A DNA stretch of 40,962 nt from the IMG/VR virus record IMGVR_UViG_3300012000_000046, positions 1 through 40,962 of that record. The stretch is one strand, 5' to 3'. Each line of letters begins with the position of its first letter. The stretch's first letter is position 1. Positions 22,878-30,907 of the stretch are shown in pieces. The DNA is from a virus. The translations under genes and the position numbers were made by a program. The notes under the pieces were generated by a model that ran no database searches, had not been told where the DNA came from, and saw only the letters and a list, made by a program, of their open reading frames with translations.

Positions 22878-23656
22878 GTCGCTGGCATCTCCGATCTCGA
22901 CGCGTGTTCAGGCGATCCCCAGGCCTCCGGTGGCCTCCGCCCGCCGCTTTGCCAGTAGTGGTTCGGGTACTGGTGAATCGCTTGCAGCCGCTGGTCGGGC
23001 CATGTGATGACCAGTTCCGCGTGGCCGATCGCGACCTGGGGGCAGACCGCCAGAGTGTTGCCGCACTCTCGCCACTGAGCCCAGAAAGCCATGTCAGGGT
23101 CAACTCTTGCCCGCTTGCCTTCCGGCAAGTCTTCCCAGCCGCCTTCTTCGTTCGGGACGCCGAGGAACCAAGGCTTCGGCAGGCGACGAAGGGCCGAGCA
23201 GCGGATCACCGTCAGGCCGAAGTGGGCGCTGTCGGCGGGCTGGACGGGCTGCTCCCACCACTCGTTCGGCAGCGTGACGGTGCCACAATTGCCTGCCATG
23301 CCCTTGGGCGTGAACAGGAGCCGCTGGTCGTCCCGCTTCGTCTGGAGCGGAGCCACCGCGTCGTAGCCCGAGATCAGGGCTGCGGAGACGAGCCGCGACA
23401 CGCAGTCCGGTTCGTACACGGAATCGTAGTCCATCGTGATGATGAACTGATTTCCAGTCTCTTCGCGGCACTGCTCCGAGAGCAGACGGTAAATCGTCTG
23501 ATCCCAGAAGGCCCCCGTACCCTTGGTGATCGGGATGCCAAACTGAGAGAACGCCTGCACTGAACAGTAGAAGTTGTCCATGAAGCCCAACCGTGGCGCG
23601 CTGATCACGCCAACGATCTTGACTTCATGCTCTACGTTGCCAACAACAACTCGCAT
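22874..23656 (-). CDS. GT-A-like glycosyltransferase in the head gene cluster
   Basis: The 260-residue protein has a nucleotide-sugar transferase layout: an N-terminal strand VKIVGVISAPR, a helix with WDQTIYRLLSEQCRE, then FIITMDYDSVYEPDCVSRLV where DYD (76-78) matches a metal-binding DxD, followed by YDAVAPLQTK, GLTVIRCSALRRLPKPWF, RVDPDMAFWAQW and AIGHAELV with a possible metal-binding His. It has no signal or membrane anchor. An enzyme in a capsid operon could glycosylate virion proteins or host surface sugars; the target is unknown. An 8-bp stem ends directly at its start codon and may limit translation. Confidence 0.65.
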   Translation of the reverse strand: MRVVVGNVEHEVKIVGVISAPRLGFMDNFYCSVQAFSQFGIPITKGTGAFWDQTIYRLLSEQCREETGNQFIITMDYDSVYEPDCVSRLVSAALISGYDAVAPLQTKRDDQRLLFTPKGMAGNCGTVTLPNEWWEQPVQPADSAHFGLTVIRCSALRRLPKPWFLGVPNEEGGWEDLPEGKRARVDPDMAFWAQWRECGNTLAVCPQVAIGHAELVITWPDQRLQAIHQYPNHYWQSGGRRPPEAWGSPEHASRSEMPAT

Positions 23657-23691
23657 CCCAAGCCTCTGTGTGTAAAGAGAGACGGCTTGGG
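23657..23691 (-). promoter_or_regulatory. Hairpin abutting the glycosyltransferase start codon
   Basis: On the minus strand CCCAAGCC (23691-23684) pairs perfectly with GGCTTGGG (23664-23657) across a 19-base loop, and the ATG follows at once at 23656. The likely ribosome binding site, AGAGG, lies partly in the 3' arm, so the fold would hide it. Confidence 0.45.
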
Positions 23692-23754
23692 CATCCTTGC
23701 CCGACTAAAACCCTCCGTGGTCGAAGCCGTCCTTGGCCCCGCCTGAGATTTGTC

Positions 23755-24177
23755 TCAGCCGCTGACGTAGTTGCTGACGCCGGCGCTGGTAGCGTCGTAG
23801 GGCTCGTCCTCGACCTTGCCGAGGCGGGCCACCGAAGCGACCGTGGCGGGCTTGGCAGGGTTGCCAACGACCGTCAGGTAACGCTTCTTGCCCCGCATGT
23901 CCACGTTCAGCCGGCAGACGTGATTGCCGGTCGTCCGTCCGGCGACCGGAGTCACCGTCAGGCCGGGGACGTCCTGCTGGCCCGAGCCGCTGGTGTCGCT
24001 GTGCTGCACCTTGAGGCTCGTCGCGTACGCCGACGAGGTCGCCGTAAACGTCGAGTAGCAGACGTCGACGGAGACGTAGTCAGCGCCGTAGGTGTCGATC
24101 TCATGGCTGAACGAGCCGCCGTCCACTGCGACGCTGGCGATCTTGACAACCGTCTTGGTGGCTTCGAGATGATTCAC
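23755..24177 (-). CDS. Putative capsid decoration or minor head protein
   Basis: The 140-residue protein is encoded immediately after the major capsid gene, the usual place for head decoration or stabilisation proteins. It is beta-rich with Thr/Ser/Val-rich strands (YVSVDVCYSTFTATSSAYATSLKVQ, NHVCRLNVDMRGKKRYLTVVGN) and has no catalytic motif. The start is GTG 24177 with GGAG ten bases upstream. Assignment as decoration is by position and composition only. Confidence 0.55.
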   Translation of the reverse strand: MNHLEATKTVVKIASVAVDGGSFSHEIDTYGADYVSVDVCYSTFTATSSAYATSLKVQHSDTSGSGQQDVPGLTVTPVAGRTTGNHVCRLNVDMRGKKRYLTVVGNPAKPATVASVARLGKVEDEPYDATSAGVSNYVSG

Positions 24178-24236
24178 TGTTGAGATTCTCCAGTCAGGGG
24201 TTCAGGGGATGGGTTTTGTTACTGTGTCCGCACAAC

Positions 24237-25781
24237 TCAGGTGGCAGCAGTCCGAAGAGCCACGATCGGCCCGGCCTTGACAGAGTCGCCGCAGTCGTGC
24301 GTAACGCAATCGAACCTCGTCGTGGCGACCATCAAAGTAGCGTCCTGTTCCAGGTAGCGGTCTTCGCTGGTCTTGATCGTCACGCCACGCCGAGTCGCGT
24401 AGATGCTCGACAGCGACAGGTCGCCGTAGAGCAACTTGACCACGCTGGGGTCGGCGTCGACCTTGCTCGACATGGTGTGAACGAAGACCACCGGCGAACC
24501 GAGCAGACGCAGTTCGGTCGGAGCCGCGAGGGTCGCAGCGGTGTTGCCACCGGAGAGGCCCACGTTGTTCACCAGACCGAGCCGCTGAACGCTCGCGGCG
24601 AACACGGCGGGATTCACGAACCATCGAGCATTGGCCCTCGCGTACAGCGGCAGCCGGCCCGCAGCGGCGATGAGGTCATCGACGTCGAGGGTCAGGGCCG
24701 AAGTGTTGCCCGTGGCGGCCGTCACGATGCTGGCGTTGTGGGTGCCGTCGGCAATCTTCGTGCAGACACCGATCATTCCGCCGTGATCGCCAATCCCCGT
24801 GCCAACAAACCCGACGGCGTCGACGAGTTCCGCGATGCTGCGGCTCACCTCGCCTGTCAGATAATCGGCAAGCCCAATGACAGAGTCTTCGAGCAACTCC
24901 GAAGAAATCCGATTGGCACAGGCCGCCTTCTTGCAGACCAACTGCACCCGATCCCAGGCCGCGTCGCTTTCTCCCACCTGAGTATTTTCCCCGACAAAAT
25001 AGGCCTGGAGGCCGCCAACCCGCCGAGGAATGATGAGGGTGTCCGACTTCATCTGGATGTTGCGGGCGTTGGCAGGAAAGGCACCGTACTGCTCGACCAG
25101 GACGATGATCTCGTTGAGAATCTCATCCTGCAAAAAGATGCCGCCCTTCGAGTTCACGCCCTCGACCTGAGCGCGAGCCTCGATGCCGTGGTCGGCACAC
25201 CAGCGGGCCGCGTTCTTGTCGCCGAGCAGCGTGGCCCGGTAATACTGACCGGCACGGTAGGCCCGCTCTTCGGCGTTCGGCCCACGGAAGTTCTTCAGCC
25301 GGCCAGCGCCGGGAAGGTTGTGGTAGATCGACACGGATCGGGTCTCCTTGGCAGAGGGACGGAAGCCCGCATCACCAGCGGGGGTGGACTTGTCGAGAAC
25401 GGCCCGAAGTTCGAGTTCCTTCGCGGCGACGCCCTCGTAAAACTTGATCTTGTCGCGGAGTTTCTCGGCGCGAGAGCAGAGGCAACGGAGTTTCTTCTCC
25501 TTGTCCTCGTCGGAAACCTCAGCGTCCTCAACCTCCTCGTCCTCGCCGACGGGGGACATCCGCTTCTTGGCCGAGGCCTCCTCGACCTCCTCCTCGTCCT
25601 CGTCGTCGCCGGCCGGGTAGTCCCCGCGAGCCTCTTCCTTCTCGTCCTCGGGCATCATCTCGCCGCTGCCCCTCTCGGCAACCATCTCCTCGTCCTGCAT
25701 GGCGCCCATCTCGGCCAACACGGCGGCGAGTTCGTCGAGCAGAGACTTGACCTTGGAGTTGGCTTCCATGTTGATTCGCAT
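24237..25781 (-). CDS. Major capsid protein, HK97 fold, with acidic delta (scaffold) domain
   Basis: The 514-residue protein has an N-terminal region of about 130 residues that is extremely acidic and helical (DEDEEEVEEAS, DEEVEDAEVSDEDKEKKLRCL), matching the delta domain that HK97-type capsids use in place of a separate scaffold and lose to the prohead protease. The shell domain follows: GGIFLQDEILNEII, NIQMKSDTLIIPRRVGG, an E-loop with FVGENTQVGESDAAWDRVQL, the spine-helix ELLEDSVIGLADYLTGEVSRSIAEL, and the P-domain/A-domain with VNPAVFAASVQRLG and LLGSPVVF. ATG 25781 is used; a second in-frame ATG lies four codons later. A terminator-like hairpin lies upstream, so it probably has its own promoter. 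Confidence 0.9.
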   Translation of the reverse strand: MRINMEANSKVKSLLDELAAVLAEMGAMQDEEMVAERGSGEMMPEDEKEEARGDYPAGDDEDEEEVEEASAKKRMSPVGEDEEVEDAEVSDEDKEKKLRCLCSRAEKLRDKIKFYEGVAAKELELRAVLDKSTPAGDAGFRPSAKETRSVSIYHNLPGAGRLKNFRGPNAEERAYRAGQYYRATLLGDKNAARWCADHGIEARAQVEGVNSKGGIFLQDEILNEIIVLVEQYGAFPANARNIQMKSDTLIIPRRVGGLQAYFVGENTQVGESDAAWDRVQLVCKKAACANRISSELLEDSVIGLADYLTGEVSRSIAELVDAVGFVGTGIGDHGGMIGVCTKIADGTHNASIVTAATGNTSALTLDVDDLIAAAGRLPLYARANARWFVNPAVFAASVQRLGLVNNVGLSGGNTAATLAAPTELRLLGSPVVFVHTMSSKVDADPSVVKLLYGDLSLSSIYATRRGVTIKTSEDRYLEQDATLMVATTRFDCVTHDCGDSVKAGPIVALRTAAT

Positions 25782-25870
25782 TCCTTGCTGCGGGTGTGTT
25801 GGACGAGCCGCGAGTGCGACTGACAGACTTCACCCTAGCCAAGTCATGCAACCGACTGAAAGTAGCGCGG

Positions 25871-25903
25871 AAGAAGAAAAAGTTGTGTCACACAACTTTT
25901 CCA
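25871..25903 (-). terminator. Intrinsic terminator between the zinc-ribbon gene and the capsid gene
   Basis: On the minus strand AAAAGTTGTG (25900-25891) and CACAACTTTT (25887-25878) form a perfect 10-bp stem around a 3-base loop that is the TGA stop of the upstream gene, followed by TCTTCTT. The A-run before and T-rich run after fit a rho-independent terminator, though the stem is A+T-rich. Confidence 0.6.
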
Positions 25904-26076
25904 GGCGGGGCGACGGCTCGCCTCCACGACCGATCGGCAGAGACGACTGACCGCCCCTGGGCTCCGCAGCAGTTGCACCGCAGATAGCGAACCTGTTGAG
26001 GCCCCACCTTCTTGGAGGTGCGAGTGGTGAGCCTTCCCGTGACGCACGATGAACACCGATCGCCGGCCTGGGCCAT
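25888..26076 (-). CDS. Small zinc-ribbon protein
   Basis: The 62-residue protein has CSSC near the N-terminus and CNCCG 22 residues later, a Cys4 zinc ribbon; between them lies a basic linker with QQVRYLRC, as in the phage-type ribbons of transcription factors (Ogr/Delta-like). ATG 26076 has AGGAG twelve bases upstream, which is long. It sits between the 622-residue modular gene and the terminator before the capsid gene. A DNA- or RNA-binding role, perhaps in late transcription, is inferred. Confidence 0.62.
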   Translation of the reverse strand: MAQAGDRCSSCVTGRLTTRTSKKVGPQQVRYLRCNCCGAQGRSVVSADRSWRRAVAPPGKVV

Positions 26077-26081
26077 GCTGG

Positions 26082-27950
26082 CTACGTTCTCCTGGGCTTG
26101 GGGAGGTTTCCGAGCAGGACTTCCCCGGCCTTCTGGGCCACCTTGGTCTTCTCGATCTCGATCCCAGTCGCCGCCTCGATGGCGGTTCCGGCGATCGCCG
26201 GCAACGTCGGAACAACGAACGCGGCGACCAGGGCTCCAGCGGCGTCCACGGCGAGCGTAGCGCCGGCCTTGACGAGCCTCGACAGCGTCGAGGTCGGCAC
26301 GGCGTTGACCACAATCTCGACGCTCTTGGGCGAGTTTTCCTCGGCGATTCGCTTGATTTTGTCGATCTCTCGCCGAGTCATGTCGCCCTTGCCCTTGGCG
26401 GGGCTGATCGTGACCTTCGACTTGGTCATCCGGACGCTGAAAGACTTGGAGCCGTCCTCGTCCTTGATCTGAATGGTCACGGCGTTCTTGCCGTCGGCCT
26501 CGGCGACGGACTTCGGGCTGCCGCCGAGTCCCTTGACGAGCGACGCGACCTTCTCGTCGCTACTGCCGATCTCCTTGATCGCCTTGCCGGCTCGCGTGGG
26601 TCGCATCCGGTTGTCGTAGAGCCCCTTGACCGCACCGACGGCCGCGCCTGTGGCCGCGCCGGCGGCGACTGCGGGAGGGAATCCGCCGGTCTTGCCGACC
26701 GCGCCGGCCGCGCCGATCACGGCTCCCTTGGCCGCACCGGCGGCGACGTCAGCCACTGCCTGCCCTGCGCAAGTGTTTCCCTTCTGGAACCCGCCGGAGC
26801 CGGTGCCGCAGTTGCGTCGCTCCGCCCTGGCGAAGCCCGGCCACGAATCGAGGTCGACGCCCAGGTGCGAGCGGCGAACGAAATCGATGAAGTCCAGGTA
26901 GTCTCGGCCTTCGCCTCGCTTCTTCGCGCGGCGGTGCTTGTCGAGGAAGTCGCGGAATCGCTTGTAGCCGAGCGAGTCTTTCTTGCTGAAGTCCAGTTTC
27001 ATGTCCATGCCGTCGCCGTTCTGCGACCACCACCGTTCCCCCGCCTTCGTCGAAAGAACCTGCTGGAGGGTCACCTCTCCGGAGGAGAGAACTCTCGATG
27101 CCTCACCGGGCGGCAAGAGTCCCTGGTCGCTCTTGCTGATGTCTTGCAAGAACTTGCCGAGAATCTCGCCTTCGACATTTCCGTCGAAGCCAAATCGGCC
27201 CCACAGCCGGTAGCCCGCGAAGATTGAATCGTTGGGGCTGCCAGCGGCGGAGGTCTTGGCGATCTTGATGCCAGCATCATCCGCAGCGGCGAGCGACTCC
27301 AGCATCTGACCAATCAAGGCCGCGCTGACTCGTCGCTCGGTTGGTGACATTCCCGCTCCGGACTGCGCCTTCTCTAGTCGAATCTGATCTCTGACCTTCT
27401 GGTCGACCTGGAAGTAGTCGTAGTAGACGTAGGGCTCCTGTCCCTCCAACTCTCTCAGCGACACTTCGGTGGTGGCTTGGCCGCCGCCGGTGCCTTCGAC
27501 AGGCGAATAGGAGTCAATCCGAACTCTGCGAAACCTCTTGTCGCCGTTGGAAGTCCACCTCACCGTATCGGTGGCTTCGATCGCGACATCGGAGCCCTTC
27601 GCGGTTGCGGCTCCGACAGTCAGGAGGTGATTGATTCCGCCGATGCCAAGATCGGACGCGATCGACCTTGCGAGTCCTGGGTTGTTGACATTCAGCGATG
27701 AGGCGCCGCCGGCTGGGCGATCCCAGGGCTCGCTGCCGCTAAAACTCGGAGGAAACCCCGTTCGCTCGTACGGAGCGTCGCTGCTGCTCTCTGCACCTGC
27801 GCCACCGCCGCCCGCGCAGTCGTTGCCGGGGCCGAATCGGCCGCCTCCTTGGCGGTCGTCGTCTCCGCAGTCCGAGAACGACAGAGTCAACTGCCGGTCG
27901 CGGGCCTCAACAAACGCCCGGAGGGATGCGATCCTGGACTCGACGCTCAT
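26082..27950 (-). CDS. 622-residue modular virion/morphogenesis protein
   Basis: No named family is recognised, but its modules recur in the two upstream genes. Residues 28-45 and 381-394 are two-cysteine motifs (C...GGRFGPGNDC and C...GGFQKGNTC). Residues 85-346 are a copy of the large repeated domain, with GYRLWGRFGFD at 246-256, GERWWSQNG at 304 and SLGYKRF at 326. After a Gly/Ala-rich hydrophobic stretch (400-443) comes a second shared module (462-550, SLVKGLGG start). The C-terminus has another Ala/Gly-rich hydrophobic helix (556-595). It starts by ATGA overlap with the protease-fusion stop. It may be an internal capsid protein; this is inference. Confidence 0.72.
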   Translation of the reverse strand: MSVESRIASLRAFVEARDRQLTLSFSDCGDDDRQGGGRFGPGNDCAGGGGAGAESSSDAPYERTGFPPSFSGSEPWDRPAGGASSLNVNNPGLARSIASDLGIGGINHLLTVGAATAKGSDVAIEATDTVRWTSNGDKRFRRVRIDSYSPVEGTGGGQATTEVSLRELEGQEPYVYYDYFQVDQKVRDQIRLEKAQSGAGMSPTERRVSAALIGQMLESLAAADDAGIKIAKTSAAGSPNDSIFAGYRLWGRFGFDGNVEGEILGKFLQDISKSDQGLLPPGEASRVLSSGEVTLQQVLSTKAGERWWSQNGDGMDMKLDFSKKDSLGYKRFRDFLDKHRRAKKRGEGRDYLDFIDFVRRSHLGVDLDSWPGFARAERRNCGTGSGGFQKGNTCAGQAVADVAAGAAKGAVIGAAGAVGKTGGFPPAVAAGAATGAAVGAVKGLYDNRMRPTRAGKAIKEIGSSDEKVASLVKGLGGSPKSVAEADGKNAVTIQIKDEDGSKSFSVRMTKSKVTISPAKGKGDMTRREIDKIKRIAEENSPKSVEIVVNAVPTSTLSRLVKAGATLAVDAAGALVAAFVVPTLPAIAGTAIEAATGIEIEKTKVAQKAGEVLLGNLPKPRRT

Positions 27951-30907
27951 CGTCTCGCTTCCAGGAAGGCGCGAAGTTCGGCGGCCGTCTCCGAGAGAGA
28001 CCGCTCGCCTCGCTTCTTCTTCTGGGCCTTGATCTCGTCTTCGGCCTGACGGTACGCGTCAGAGCCATCGCTGCCGGCCGGGAACTCGTACTTCTTCGTC
28101 TTCGTGCCGTCGGGATGCTGCCCCTGGACGTAGCCGCCCTTGCTGCTGTCGCCGACTTGCTTCGCCGTCCACGGGTAGGCGTCGCCCTTGCTCCAGGTCT
28201 GCACGCCTGAGCCGTCGTCAGACTTGCCGCCAGACTTGCCGCCGCGAGCCAGTTGATCCGTCCTCGCCTTGTCGACGAACTCCTGGGCTTTCTTGTCGTC
28301 GCCCTTCTTCCACTCCATGTAGGGAGGCTTCTTCTTGCCGTCGCCTGCAACCTTCGTGGGCTCGTCGCCGGTCTTTCTCGGCTTCCGTCCCAGAACGTCT
28401 TCGCCCGCTGCGGTCTTGCGGCCAAGAAAATCCTCGTCGTCGGAGGGCTTGGCCGTGTACTCGTCTCCAGACTTCTTCGCCTTCGGCGATGGAGCCGAGT
28501 AGTCAGTCGCTGCCTTGCCCTGGAAAGCCGACTTCTTCGGAGACGACGTCAAGCGATCGTAGTTGGACGGGCTCCTCTTGCCATCGCCCGCCGGCTTGTC
28601 GCTGCCAGTGCCTTCGTCTTCCTGGCACTTGTTGCCGGAGCCGAACCTGCCGTCCTCGCCACGGCCGCAGTCGCGACGCGACAGTTTAGGGGGGGAAGCA
28701 AGACTTCTTTTGCCGTCTGCGAAGTAACTGTCGAGCCTCTTCCTGGCCCATTGCATGAACTCCCTAGGGTCTCCGTTGAAGGTCACCAGACCGGAGTACA
28801 TTTCGTCCTTCGGGTTGCGGCCATTCTTTTTTGCGTATTCGCGGACTGCGGAGGCAAGCGTAGCCCCCTTGATATTTGCAGCGCGAAGCAGTGACCCAAT
28901 CCGTTTCGCTGTCTGATCGTCCTCCTTGTTTCCCCACCCGCCTGTCCTGCGGGGCGTGTACTGCTGACGAGTGCCGCCGAACAACTTCACCTTGTCATCG
29001 GGTGTCACTCTCTCCAGTGTTCCGCCGAACCGCTTGCTCTTCATAAACTCCGGCACGGATACGCCGGCGGCCTTTGCGGAAAGGGTGATGAATTGCGCGA
29101 CTTGGTCTGGGTCGTCAACATTGATCTTTGTCTTCGTGTTCGTTCCTGGGACCGTAACCTCTCGCGTGAGGTCGGGAAGGAACCCCCCGTGGTCGCCGCC
29201 GTCGTACGGAGCCCCAACAAATGGGTCGATGCGATCATCCCAAGTGCCAGCGGCCTCAAGCCTCTGCTGTTCGAGGGTCTTGACTGGTGGGCGCGAACCT
29301 CCGCCTCCAGAGATGTTTGAGCCGCCGTCGTCGGCGGCGCAGTTGTTGTTTGCGCCGAACCTTCCGCCGGCTTCTCGGCCGCAGTCTCGTCTCTCCGCGA
29401 GAAACGCCTCTGCTGTGATGCGAGCGCGAAGAACCTCGGCCCGCTTGGCGAGCGAGTCGAGCCGCTGCTTTCGCTTCTCGACGGCAGGCTTCTGCGGCTT
29501 GCCTGCGAACTGCTCGTAACTCCGCTTCGCGACCGACACGCTGGAATCGCTGTACGCCGGGTAGGTCACGGGGCCGCAATCCAGAATCGACTTCACCTTC
29601 GTGACGATTCGCCGCGACTGGCCGTTCTCGGTTGTCCACCGCTCGCCGCCCTCGGCCACGACGAAACTGAAACTTGAGCCCTTGAGGTCGCCGCGAGCGA
29701 TCAATTCTTCGAGATCACTGCGAGTCTCGGGGAGCAGGCACTCGTACCGCAGCCCCTTGTCGTCGACGACCATTCGCATCGTCGTCGGGAACCGGCCCAG
29801 GAGGTGATTCGGGTCGTGGTTGAAGAGACAGCGAGTCTCCAGCGGCTTGCCGTCGGCGTCCTGGCGGTTCGTCACGATCTCGAACGCGCCTGGGTCAATC
29901 TGCTCGACGAAATCCCCCAAGAGCAAACTATCACTGTGGAAGCGGGCCGCGTAGCCGACAATGTAGGTGCGAGGCTTCCCGGTCTCAGGGTCGGCCCGCT
30001 TCTCGATGCGAAGCAGTTCCGGGTCGAGCCGCTCCGTGCTGCTGAAGTTGCCGATGTATCGTCGCTCGACTCCAGGCTGGGCCAGGGGAGCCCGACGCTG
30101 CTCTTCGGTGCCGCTGCTGAAGTAGTCCTCGATCACTTTGCGTAACTCCTCGGCTAAGGGCTGTCGCTGCTCGTCACTCTCCAGACGCTGTAGGCACTCG
30201 TCCTTTGGGGTGTCGACGTGGACGTACTGCACCGGGACGTCGGACAACTGCGACTTCATGTCGTCGCTGACCTTGGTCGTGATGATCCAGGTCTTGTCGA
30301 CCTCCGGCTTCTGCATCGCCTTCTTCAGGATAAGGGTTCGGATGTCCAGACAATAAGAGACGAGATGACCGTTCGGCTGGTACATCGGCCGACCTGAGAC
30401 CGCTGCCATGATCGAGTCGTAGTCGAACACGACGTCGTTCTCGCCCAGGTGCTTGGCGACGTAGTCCTTCTTGCCGCTGCAAGGGGCTCCGTGGACGACG
30501 TAGACCTTCGGCCGGATGCCGTGCGTCGAGCCGTACGGCCGCAGGCCTCGCTCGCTCTTCTCGTCCGCCGCGTTCATCTGGGCGACGACCTTCTTGGCCC
30601 ACGACCAGCCCGCGTCGGAGCCCCACATAGCCCACGCAATTCGGGAGTTGGACGGGAAGCCGTCCTCGTCTGGGCTCCAACCAGGCGCGGACTTGTTCTT
30701 CTGGTGACGATCAAAGAACGCCTTCATGCGTCGCACTGTCGAGGGCGAGAGTTCGACGCCGTTTGCCAAGTCTCTGGCTCTCGCGATGCCGACGGCCGTG
30801 CCGCCTCGGCCGAACTCGCGCCGCCACGCGAGAGACTTCTCGGCCTCGTCGCGGGCTCCCTGTGGGGGCTTGAAGTCGATGTGAGCGTATTTCTCAGGCT
30901 TTGCCAT
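27947..30907 (-). CDS. Prohead protease fused to a P-loop kinase-like domain and modular tail
   Basis: In order (counted from an in-frame GTG at 30934): residues about 15-117, a domain with GTAVGIARARDLANG and AWAMWGSDAGWSWAKK found on phage head proteins; 140-255, a P-loop kinase-like domain (VVHGAPCSGKKDY, VVFDYDSIM, WIITTK, HVDTPKDECLQRL); 292-470, an HK97-type (U35) prohead protease with catalytic His in LFNHDP and Ser in GSSFSF. Then two cysteine motifs (518-532, 756-770), a middle domain (550-745) and a Lys/Gly-rich low-complexity end. The protease cuts the capsid delta domain and probably itself. The ATG at 30907 is preferred; GTG 30934 is possible. The three-domain fusion is unusual. 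The kinase substrate is unknown. Confidence 0.85.
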   Translation of the reverse strand: MAKPEKYAHIDFKPPQGARDEAEKSLAWRREFGRGGTAVGIARARDLANGVELSPSTVRRMKAFFDRHQKNKSAPGWSPDEDGFPSNSRIAWAMWGSDAGWSWAKKVVAQMNAADEKSERGLRPYGSTHGIRPKVYVVHGAPCSGKKDYVAKHLGENDVVFDYDSIMAAVSGRPMYQPNGHLVSYCLDIRTLILKKAMQKPEVDKTWIITTKVSDDMKSQLSDVPVQYVHVDTPKDECLQRLESDEQRQPLAEELRKVIEDYFSSGTEEQRRAPLAQPGVERRYIGNFSSTERLDPELLRIEKRADPETGKPRTYIVGYAARFHSDSLLLGDFVEQIDPGAFEIVTNRQDADGKPLETRCLFNHDPNHLLGRFPTTMRMVVDDKGLRYECLLPETRSDLEELIARGDLKGSSFSFVVAEGGERWTTENGQSRRIVTKVKSILDCGPVTYPAYSDSSVSVAKRSYEQFAGKPQKPAVEKRKQRLDSLAKRAEVLRARITAEAFLAERRDCGREAGGRFGANNNCAADDGGSNISGGGGSRPPVKTLEQQRLEAAGTWDDRIDPFVGAPYDGGDHGGFLPDLTREVTVPGTNTKTKINVDDPDQVAQFITLSAKAAGVSVPEFMKSKRFGGTLERVTPDDKVKLFGGTRQQYTPRRTGGWGNKEDDQTAKRIGSLLRAANIKGATLASAVREYAKKNGRNPKDEMYSGLVTFNGDPREFMQWARKRLDSYFADGKRSLASPPKLSRRDCGRGEDGRFGSGNKCQEDEGTGSDKPAGDGKRSPSNYDRLTSSPKKSAFQGKAATDYSAPSPKAKKSGDEYTAKPSDDEDFLGRKTAAGEDVLGRKPRKTGDEPTKVAGDGKKKPPYMEWKKGDDKKAQEFVDKARTDQLARGGKSGGKSDDGSGVQTWSKGDAYPWTAKQVGDSSKGGYVQGQHPDGTKTKKYEFPAGSDGSDAYRQAEDEIKAQKKKRGERSLSETAAELRAFLEARR

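Noticed and set aside
24180-25823. A 547-codon open frame on the plus strand
   Set aside because: It mirrors the major capsid gene exactly, and its Val/Asp/Arg bias is that of an antisense shadow.
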